Shown here: positions 24,704-30,683 of the stretch, piece by piece | Position numbering within the stretch: position 1 is the stretch's first letter | Layout of the letters: each line of letters starts with the position of its first letter | Assembly (NCBI GenBank): GCA_038326165.1 | Contig: JBBQJT010000044.1 | Coordinates: 1-30,683 of the forward strand | Source: JAEUUM01 sp038326165 | GTDB taxonomy: Bacteria; Bacteroidota; Bacteroidia; Chitinophagales; Saprospiraceae | Direction of reading: 5' to 3' | Length of the DNA stretch: 30,683 bases | The notes under the pieces: model-generated | Told to the model about the DNA's origin: nothing | Databases searched by the model: none | The model's input: the letters and a program-made list of their open reading frames with translations, nothing else | Translations under genes and position numbers: made by a program

Positions 24704-25417
24704 ATGCTTCGACACCTCCCCAATGCCTTAACGCTGCTCAATTTATTCAGTGGCTCGTGCGCAGTAATCTTATTGCTGCAGGGCTATGAATTGACTGCCT
24801 TGTATTGCCTGTTGGTGTGCGGAATAGCCGACTTTTTGGATGGCTTGGTGGCAAGAGCACTAAAAGTATCAGGAGATTTAGGCAGAGAACTTGACTCCAT
24901 TGCAGATACCATCAGTTTCGGACTGGTGCCTGCAGCAATACTCTATGTGTTAAATAAAGACTCTATTCAATCAAATTCGCATGGCTTGAGTATCGCGTTT
25001 GTTTGCTTTTTAATAGCAGTTGCATCGGGATTAAGATTAGCTCTTTTTAACCTTGATACCAGGCAACATGAACACTTCATAGGACTCAATACGCCAATGA
25101 ACACAATGTTTTATGCAGGATTGCTGGTAATGAAATTGAATAATTTCCAGGGCATTGAATATTTTCGTGAAATGGGCTGGCCAGTTTATGCTTCTATCAT
25201 ACTCACCTGTTTTCTATTGCTGAGTCCCATCAGGATGCTCAATTTCAAATCAGGCAATAGTGTTTCAAGAACCAACAGCTTAAGATTGCTATTTGCAGGA
25301 GGAGTGGGTATATTATGTATAATTGCTCCTATACTTGCCTTATCTTTGACCGTCGTTTGGTACTTGATTGTGTCGTTTCTTTACCATTTCAACACCTTAA
25401 ACAAAAAGACAACATGA
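24704..25417 (+). CDS. pssA: CDP-diacylglycerol-serine O-phosphatidyltransferase
   Basis: A 237-residue inner-membrane CDP-alcohol phosphatidyltransferase that makes phosphatidylserine, the precursor of phosphatidylethanolamine. The family motif D-G-x2-A-R-x8-G-x3-D-x3-D is complete: Asp46, Gly47, Ala50, Arg51, Gly60, Asp64, Asp68. MLRHLPNALTLLNLFSG at the N-terminus is characteristic of PssA rather than PgsA. Seven to eight hydrophobic segments follow. ATG 24704 is preferred over an in-frame TTG at 24683. Its stop overlaps the purS start (ATGA, 25414-25417). Confidence 0.9.
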   Translation: MLRHLPNALTLLNLFSGSCAVILLLQGYELTALYCLLVCGIADFLDGLVARALKVSGDLGRELDSIADTISFGLVPAAILYVLNKDSIQSNSHGLSIAFVCFLIAVASGLRLALFNLDTRQHEHFIGLNTPMNTMFYAGLLVMKLNNFQGIEYFREMGWPVYASIILTCFLLLSPIRMLNFKSGNSVSRTNSLRLLFAGGVGILCIIAPILALSLTVVWYLIVSFLYHFNTLNKKTT

Positions 25418-25671
25418 CTACTTTTATTGCTGAAATTGTAATAATGCCACACAAAGAATTGCTGGATCCTCAAGGCAGAGCCGTGAACAAAAACCTGAAA
25501 TCCATCAACGTTGATGGAGTACTGGATGTGAGAATTGGAAAACACATTCAGCTTAAAATTGAAGCGAGTGATAAAGCTGCCGCTGAACAAAAAGTAGAAA
25601 TGGCCTGTAAAAATATGCTGGCAAATGTCATCATGGAGAGCTATCAATATACGATCTCGCCATTGGCATGA
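25414..25671 (+). CDS. purS: phosphoribosylformylglycinamidine synthase subunit PurS
   Basis: An 85-residue small subunit of the PurSLQ FGAM synthase of purine biosynthesis. The start MTTFIAEIVIMPHKELLDPQG and the central GVLDVRIGKHIQLKI followed by AEQKVEMACKNMLANVIMESYQYTI match the PurS dimer fold. The frame is open upstream, but ATG 25414 is clearly right: it overlaps the pssA stop as ATGA and begins with the first PurS strand. The stop again overlaps the next start (rsmI) by ATGA. purL and purQ are not in the window. Confidence 0.92.
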   Translation: MTTFIAEIVIMPHKELLDPQGRAVNKNLKSINVDGVLDVRIGKHIQLKIEASDKAAAEQKVEMACKNMLANVIMESYQYTISPLA

Positions 25672-26363
25672 ATTTACCCATCACTGGCAAACTGACGGTA
25701 GTACCAACCCCTATTGGCAACCTTGGAGACATAACACTCAGAGCCTTGGAAGTGCTCAAATCAGTCGATCTAATTCTGGCTGAAGACACCCGAACTTCTT
25801 CTAAGTTGCTTTCACATTATGAAATCAAGTCTGCAATAAAGTCTTTCCATATTCACAATGAGCACAAAGCCGTAGCTTCAATCATTGAACTATTGAAGTC
25901 TGGAAAACAATTGGCTTTGGTTTCAGATGCAGGTACTCCGGGCATTTCTGATCCAGGTTTTTTATTGGTGCGTGCCTGTCACGATCATGGTATCAAAGTG
26001 GAATGTCTTCCTGGTGCCACCGCCTTAATTCCTGCCTTGGTGTCAAGTGGACTCCCTGCTCATAATTTCCACTTCGAAGGTTTTCTACCCCACAAAAAAG
26101 GCAGACAAACGCGATTCAAATACCTTGCAAGCTTGAAGGAAACTTTCCTACTGTATGAATCACCACATCGCTTGGTTAAATGTCTTTCAGAATTAGCCCA
26201 ATATTGTGGATCAGAGCGTTTGGCTTGTGTATGTCGTGAAATAAGCAAACTGCACGAGGAGATTCGTCGAGGAAATCTCAAGGATCTCGAAAATCATTAT
26301 ACCACCCACACAAATACAGTCAAGGGTGAGATCGTTATTGTTGTATCAGGTGCAACCGATTAA
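25668..26363 (+). CDS. rsmI: 16S rRNA (cytidine-1402-2'-O)-methyltransferase
   Basis: A 231-residue tetrapyrrole-methylase-fold enzyme that 2'-O-methylates C1402 of 16S rRNA with S-adenosylmethionine. Diagnostic blocks: VVPTPIGNLGDITLRALEVL (N-terminus), LAEDTRTSSKLLSHY, DAGTPGISDPGFLLVRA, and ECLPGATALIPALVSSGLP. FEGFLPHKKGRQTR and YESPHRLVKCL follow in the second domain. Its length is shorter than the roughly 280-residue E. coli protein because the C-terminal extension is missing, as is usual in Bacteroidota. It is translationally coupled to purS by an ATGA overlap. Confidence 0.95.
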   Translation: MNLPITGKLTVVPTPIGNLGDITLRALEVLKSVDLILAEDTRTSSKLLSHYEIKSAIKSFHIHNEHKAVASIIELLKSGKQLALVSDAGTPGISDPGFLLVRACHDHGIKVECLPGATALIPALVSSGLPAHNFHFEGFLPHKKGRQTRFKYLASLKETFLLYESPHRLVKCLSELAQYCGSERLACVCREISKLHEEIRRGNLKDLENHYTTHTNTVKGEIVIVVSGATD

Positions 26364-26511
26364 TACTTTTCTTTTTTAAGTTTCAGATTTTCACGGTGCG
26401 TTTTAATTGACTTCTTCCACTTTGAAATTGCCTCTCAATAAGCTCTTACGTGAAAGGAAGATTTGCTCAATTAAATATTGGCAATCATTCAAGATTATTT
26501 ATATCTTTGAA

Positions 26512-26519
26512 CACAAAAT
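26512..26519 (+). promoter_or_regulatory. probable -7 element before T9SS-exported protein gene
   Basis: TATCTTTG is a full -7 match; an imperfect TTC takes the -33 place 21 bases upstream (26488-26490). The ATG at 26535 follows after 15 bases, so the leader is very short. Confidence 0.45.
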
Positions 26520-26534
26520 CCAAAGAATTCCCCT

Positions 26535-28691
26535 ATGAAACCTAAAATCTACTTGTTGATTATTTTTGCAGTTTCTTTTTCCTTGAGACTGTCCAGTCAA
26601 CCGCAATATGACAAAAGTGTGTTGCTGAATGCCACTGTGAACGAATCTGCTCCCAATATCACATTGACTTGGAACAAATATCCGGGAGCGCTCAACTATT
26701 TCATTTATAGAAAAGCAAAAAACGCAAATTCCTGGGGAACGGCAAAGTTAAATATTACGAATGGCGATACCTCTTATGTAGATAATTCTATCACAGTAGG
26801 AAGCAATTATGAGTATCGAGTGCTAAGAACAGGCTCTGTAGCTGGCAATGGATACCTGCACTCAGGCATAAAACATCGGCCGGCTCTCAATCGTGGCAAA
26901 ATTATAGTGCTGGTAGATTCAACTTTATTGCCAGATCTAGTTGCCGAATTGAACATTTATTTGAATGATTTGAAATCCGAAGGTTGGATACCATTATTTG
27001 AACCCATCAGTCCATTGATGAAAGTAGCTGAGGTCAAACAGATCATTGTAGATTTATTCAATGACGATCCCAATGCAGTAAAAAGTGTTTTTCTTTTGGG
27101 GCATATACCCGTTCCATACAGCGGAAATTTGAATCCTGACGGCCACCCTGATCATCAAGGAGCATGGCCAAGCGATGCATTTTATGCCGATATTAACGGA
27201 ATTTGGACAGATAATTCCATAAATTCCACCGTAGCCAGTGACCCTAGAAATCACAACCTGCCCAATGATGGCAAATATGATCAAACTCAAAATCCTTCAG
27301 CTATAGAACTGGAAATAGGTAGAGCGGATTTCAATAATTTACCGGCATTTGCTGATAATGCCACAGAATTGACAAGAGCATATTTGAATAAGAATCATGC
27401 TTTCAGAACCAAAGAATTTGTACCTGAACGCCGAGGACTTTTACAAGATAATTTCAATTTTGCCGAGGGTTTCTCACAGAGTGCCTATAAATCATTCAGT
27501 GCCTTGTTTGGAAAAGAAAAGGTGGTAATAGGAAATTACAGAGACGATCTCACCAACAACAGTTACTTATTCAGTTATGGTTGTGGTGGTGGAAACTATG
27601 TGTCTGCAGGTGGAATCAACAGCACTTTCAATCTGGTAACAGACTCACTTCAAACAGTTTTCACGATGCTGTTTGGTTCATATTTTGGAGATTGGGATAC
27701 GCAGAACAATTTCTTGCGTTCAGCACTAGCCAGTGGACAAACGCTGACGAATGCTTGGGCTGGCAGACCCAACTGGATGTTCCACTATATGGGCTTAGGA
27801 GAAAATATTGGACAAGCTGCAAAACTTACAATGAACAATTCTGCCTTATATGACGCAGGTTTTGGAGCAAACTGGGTGCATATAGCGCTAATGGGCGACC
27901 CAAGTCTAAGACTATTTGGAATGAAAAAATCAAGCAATCTTTCAGCAGTTTCAACCAAAGGACACATCATCCTGGAGTGGGATGCTTATGAAGAACCAGG
28001 AGAGTTCTTTACAATATTGAGAAGGAACAACGCAGGAGATCCTTGGGAGGAATTGGCTGAATTGCCAATAGACCAAATCAGTTATGTGGACAGTTGTGTA
28101 ACCCAAGGTGATTATGTTGAATATATGGTAAGAGCAGCACAGTTGGAAACAAGCGGAAGCGGTAGTTTTTACAATTGGAGCGGAGGCACTCAAGTAGGAC
28201 TTATTCCAAACGATGCAGTAGTCCCAGATATTAATTTGGCTTATAACATTGTCAAGGACACGGTTGAATTTATTGCTACAGGAAATGCCTTGAGTTACAA
28301 ATGGAGTTTTGGTGATGGCAATACATCCACTGAACTGAACCCTGACCACAAATATGCCACTTCTGGCATTTACACGGTAATCCTGACCAGCAACTTTGAG
28401 TGTTTCAGCAAACAAGACACCTTGATCATTCCTTTTTTCAAGACCAACACCAATGACTTTAGCAATCAAATTCAAGTCTTGAGCAATAAAGTTAACAATG
28501 AGTTGATTTTATTGAATACAAGCAATGAAGCAGCAGAATACTCCATCAATGACTTGAATGGCAGAATATTGGCTGCAGGAAATCTAAATAAGGGGACCTC
28601 AACAATCAAGGTAGAATTATTGTCGGCTGGATTATATGTGATACTGATCAAAAATTCTATCGCAATTCCGTTTGCAGTTTTCAAGCAATAA
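26535..28691 (+). CDS. T9SS-exported multidomain protein with gingipain-like core
   Basis: A 718-residue exported protein. The signal peptide covers about 1-21. Then come an Fn3-like domain (25-100) and a large conserved core (120-465) opening GKIIVLVDSTLL. The core has LLGHIPVPYSG (188-198), IGRADF (261-266), YGCGGG (348-353), GSYFGDWD (381-388) and GDPSLRLFG (454-462), resembling the layout of peptidase family C25. The usual catalytic His-Gly and Cys are not at their expected places. A second Fn3-like domain (470-555), a PKD domain (around 586-635, YKWSFGDG) and a type A T9SS C-terminal sorting domain (about 647-718) follow. It is expected on the cell surface. The core is probably a conserved uncharacterised family rather than an active gingipain. 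Confidence 0.85.
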   Translation: MKPKIYLLIIFAVSFSLRLSSQPQYDKSVLLNATVNESAPNITLTWNKYPGALNYFIYRKAKNANSWGTAKLNITNGDTSYVDNSITVGSNYEYRVLRTGSVAGNGYLHSGIKHRPALNRGKIIVLVDSTLLPDLVAELNIYLNDLKSEGWIPLFEPISPLMKVAEVKQIIVDLFNDDPNAVKSVFLLGHIPVPYSGNLNPDGHPDHQGAWPSDAFYADINGIWTDNSINSTVASDPRNHNLPNDGKYDQTQNPSAIELEIGRADFNNLPAFADNATELTRAYLNKNHAFRTKEFVPERRGLLQDNFNFAEGFSQSAYKSFSALFGKEKVVIGNYRDDLTNNSYLFSYGCGGGNYVSAGGINSTFNLVTDSLQTVFTMLFGSYFGDWDTQNNFLRSALASGQTLTNAWAGRPNWMFHYMGLGENIGQAAKLTMNNSALYDAGFGANWVHIALMGDPSLRLFGMKKSSNLSAVSTKGHIILEWDAYEEPGEFFTILRRNNAGDPWEELAELPIDQISYVDSCVTQGDYVEYMVRAAQLETSGSGSFYNWSGGTQVGLIPNDAVVPDINLAYNIVKDTVEFIATGNALSYKWSFGDGNTSTELNPDHKYATSGIYTVILTSNFECFSKQDTLIIPFFKTNTNDFSNQIQVLSNKVNNELILLNTSNEAAEYSINDLNGRILAAGNLNKGTSTIKVELLSAGLYVILIKNSIAIPFAVFKQ

Positions 28692-28840
28692 CTCTTTGAT
28701 TTCAATGAAATAAAATTAAAAAGCCACTATTTGATTGTATGAATTTGATGAATATCATGAAATATTGAGCGCATGGGTATGAATTCAAAACCTATTTCAT
28801 GTCAAATCGTATAAGTCAAATGTACAATTTTACTTTTGCC

Positions 28841-29461
28841 ATGCGAATAAGCTTTATTCTATTTGTAATTCTTTTGACTTTTGATTCCTGCAAGCAAGAA
28901 AAGAAAGGTCCACCTGCTGATTATTTCAAGCAGCTATTGATCTGTGACAAAAAGTTTAATTTTGATTCCTTGGCATCGATTGATCGACTGGGCAAAGATG
29001 ACTACCGTGCATACGAACAATGTATGTGCAACACCACTATCCCAAATGTAGAACTGAATTTGGAATCTGGTACTCGCTTCTTGCATGATTTTAAAGGGAA
29101 ACCGATGGTGCTTTATACCTGGAACAAAGCACCTGAACACTTGGAGAATATGCGAATGATAAAGGAATTGTGTGAAGGACACCAAGATACTGTAAAGTTG
29201 ATTAGAATAAGCTTAGAAGACCCTTACTCGCCAGCCTCTGAAATTCCAGCAGAATTAAAAGTTTTCGAAAACGCATTGGCAGGTGTTTTTTTTATTGACG
29301 ACAATATTCAACTCAAGGAGCGTATATTTCCAATGGTCTTTTTTATTGACAAGAATGCTGTGCTTCAAGACCTGGCAACGGGAAGTACTTTTTCCCTTAA
29401 AATGGATAAAGAATCAAGAAGGAACCGACTCAAAAAAGGTATCGACAAAATCTTTAACTGA
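28841..29461 (+). CDS. thioredoxin-fold lipoprotein without CxxC
   Basis: A 206-residue lipoprotein. The type II signal runs MRISFILFVILLTFDSC, with acylation expected at Cys17. The start is placed at ATG 28841 because the signal begins there; upstream in-frame ATGs at 28799 and 28820 are possible. The segment VELNLESGTRFLHDFKGKPMVLYTWNKAPEHLENMRMIKEL aligns with TlpA/AhpC-type thioredoxin folds, where TWNKAPEH takes the place of the WCxxC active site. IFPMVFFIDKNAVLQDL matches the cis-proline strand. The fold is therefore kept without redox cysteines. The role is unknown. The stop region overlaps the convergent nucleotidyltransferase gene by 8 bases. Confidence 0.75.
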   Translation: MRISFILFVILLTFDSCKQEKKGPPADYFKQLLICDKKFNFDSLASIDRLGKDDYRAYEQCMCNTTIPNVELNLESGTRFLHDFKGKPMVLYTWNKAPEHLENMRMIKELCEGHQDTVKLIRISLEDPYSPASEIPAELKVFENALAGVFFIDDNIQLKERIFPMVFFIDKNAVLQDLATGSTFSLKMDKESRRNRLKKGIDKIFN

Positions 29462-30449
29462 AGTCGATTTCAGTATTATCTCCAATATTTAGACTCTGCT
29501 TCATTCCCTTTATGGCAGAATCATTCCCTATTATTGATCTGTACAAAACCACATCACTTAATTGTACATTGTTGCCAATTATGCTCTCACGTACTATTGA
29601 ATTTTCGATTGCAGCATGATCGCTAATAGTAGCAAAAGGACCAATTATGGCGTTAGATATGATACAATTCTTGCCAATACTAACAGGGTGAATGATGATC
29701 GAATTAATGGGAGTGCTATTGATATTGGGCTCGTAGTCATCCTTGCTCAGCAGCATGGTATTGGTATCTAACAATATTTCCTTTTTTCCACAATCGTACC
29801 AATTGTTCAGCGAGGTAGTAGTCAATATTGCATGTTGCTCAATCATGAGCATAAAAGCATCCGTAAGTTGATATTCATTGTAGGTTCGGATATCCTTGGT
29901 TATCAGTTCATCCAAGGCATTTGCAAGAAATCGAACGTCTGATATTTTATAAAGACCCACCAAGGCAAGGTTAGACTTAGGAATATTTGGCTTTTCAACT
30001 GCTTTGAGCACCACATGATTCAGGTTGACCTCAACTACACCAAACTGTCGTGGATCCTGAACTTTTTTCACCACAAGCACGTTTCCCTCGGCTTGAATAA
30101 AAGCTGGTAGATCCAAATCCAAAATACTGTCCCCAAGCTGGATAATCAGTTGGTCTTCGTTTTTCCAATGCTCTTTGGCCAACCATATAGCGTGTCCAAG
30201 GCCTTTTCTCTCAGTTTGGTAGATGAAAGTTTTAGGAATATCAGGATAATGTCCCTCTAAGTAATCTTTGATTTTTTCACCCAAATACCCAATGATAAAT
30301 ATAAATTCATTGACACCTGCCTTACGCAATTCATCAACAATAAAGCTGATGATAGGCTTCCCTGCTACCGGAATCAAAGGCTTTGGTTGCGTATAAGTCA
30401 ATGGCCTCAAGCGTGTACCAGCTCCAGCCATTGGAATGATTGCTTTCAT
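29454..30449 (-). CDS. sugar-phosphate nucleotidyltransferase with left-handed beta-helix tail
   Basis: A 331-residue cytoplasmic enzyme that joins a sugar-1-phosphate to a nucleotide for cell-surface polysaccharide or wall precursor synthesis. The N-terminal signature is MKAIIPMAGAGTRLRPLTY (NTP binding), with PKPLIPVAGKP after it. LGDSILDLD holds the metal-binding Asp, and GVVEVNLNHVVLKAVEKP is the sugar-side strand. From about residue 240, isoleucine-rich hexapeptide repeats (SIIIHPVSIGKNCIISNAI) form a beta-helix. RmlA, GlmU-like and mannose-1-phosphate guanylyltransferase are all possible. The start at ATG 30449 is set by the NTP-binding motif; the 13 codons further up are not family-like. 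Confidence 0.88.
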   Translation of the reverse strand: MKAIIPMAGAGTRLRPLTYTQPKPLIPVAGKPIISFIVDELRKAGVNEFIFIIGYLGEKIKDYLEGHYPDIPKTFIYQTERKGLGHAIWLAKEHWKNEDQLIIQLGDSILDLDLPAFIQAEGNVLVVKKVQDPRQFGVVEVNLNHVVLKAVEKPNIPKSNLALVGLYKISDVRFLANALDELITKDIRTYNEYQLTDAFMLMIEQHAILTTTSLNNWYDCGKKEILLDTNTMLLSKDDYEPNINSTPINSIIIHPVSIGKNCIISNAIIGPFATISDHAAIENSIVRESIIGNNVQLSDVVLYRSIIGNDSAIKGMKQSLNIGDNTEIDFS

Positions 30450-30683
30450 AACGTGAAATTCAGAAATGTTTATCGAAATTTCAAACAATGAACAAGAAAG
30501 GATGAAAATTTAATACGATAGATTCCTCATAATTTTAATTCTATTGCCCCCATGCAGCATTCATTGACAATATAAGATCCTTAATGTATATTTGTTGATG
30601 AAACAAAGATAAAGATTAAGGAACGCAGAATTTGTTAACAAATAAGGTATCAATTCATCAATTGGATAACTTACCTTCCGGTA
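30450..30683. other. intergenic right edge
   Basis: The last 234 bases hold no gene that I can support. They contain a plus-strand promoter (30564-30594) reading out of the window and a minus-strand TATCTTTG box (30604-30611), which could belong to the nucleotidyltransferase gene with a leader of about 150 bases. Confidence 0.4.
30564..30594 (+). promoter_or_regulatory. promoter reading off the right edge
   Basis: TTG (30564-30566), a 20-base spacer and TATATTTG (30587-30594) match the Bacteroidota consensus fully. No gene starts before the window ends, so it serves a gene to the right. Confidence 0.55.

Noticed and set aside
27951..28475. 174-codon minus-strand open frame inside the T9SS-exported protein gene
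   Set aside because: It lies wholly antisense to a well-supported domain-rich gene and has no recognisable motif.
1..30683. CRISPR array, prophage, insertion sequence or defence island
   Set aside because: No regularly spaced repeats, transposase, integrase, capsid or nuclease genes were seen in any frame.

Overview
The window comes from a member of the Bacteroidota. Four things point there: a type IX secretion C-terminal sorting domain, Bacteroidota-typical families (GSCFA, DUF6268-like barrel, CarboxypepD_reg-like protein, DUF4153, MauE fused to a heavy-metal domain), promoters of the TTG-N17-23-TAnnTTTG type, and A/T-rich leaders without clear Shine-Dalgarno sequences. A finer placement, such as Saprospiria or Chitinophagia, is only a guess. 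Base composition is moderately AT-rich and looks even throughout. I see no phage, plasmid, insertion sequence or CRISPR array, and most of the window reads as chromosomal core and housekeeping DNA.

Layout. 0.1-4.8 kb: a secreted alpha/beta hydrolase, a POT peptide transporter, and a three-gene minus-strand envelope operon (lipoprotein, DUF2147, DUF6268-like barrel). 4.9-8.6 kb: a heavy-metal-domain/MauE membrane fusion, DUF1761, a sodium:solute symporter and a PfkB sugar kinase. 8.7-9.05 kb: tRNA-Asn with its terminator, then a broken partial tandem copy of its 3' half carrying two palindromic inserts. 9.2-12.1 kb: an Nramp metal transporter fused to a universal stress domain, and a PhaB-type acetoacetyl-CoA reductase. 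12.1-16.5 kb: metG and lnt as one operon, then a DUF4440-type secreted protein. 16.9-21.1 kb: an OmpL-like porin, a haloperoxidase/PAP2 lipoprotein lacking the usual acid-base histidine, and a divergent lycopene cyclase; the 526-bp gap between the last two carries a repeated 12-nt motif. 21.2-23.9 kb: a DUF4153 membrane protein and a GSCFA protein. 24.0-26.4 kb: an operon of a carboxypeptidase-regulatory-like protein, pssA, purS and rsmI, with ATGA overlaps. 26.5-30.4 kb: a large T9SS-exported protein with a gingipain-like core, a thioredoxin-like lipoprotein without a CxxC, and a sugar-nucleotidyltransferase.

How the genes fit together. Most neighbouring units look functionally independent. 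The clearest shared themes are envelope building (lnt, pssA, porin, barrel proteins, lipoproteins, nucleotidyltransferase) and translation (metG, tRNA-Asn, rsmI). I do not see a convincing multi-gene undescribed system. The best candidates for a second look are the disrupted tRNA-Asn copy, the haloperoxidase/lycopene-cyclase divergent region and the His-to-Thr change in the haloperoxidase.
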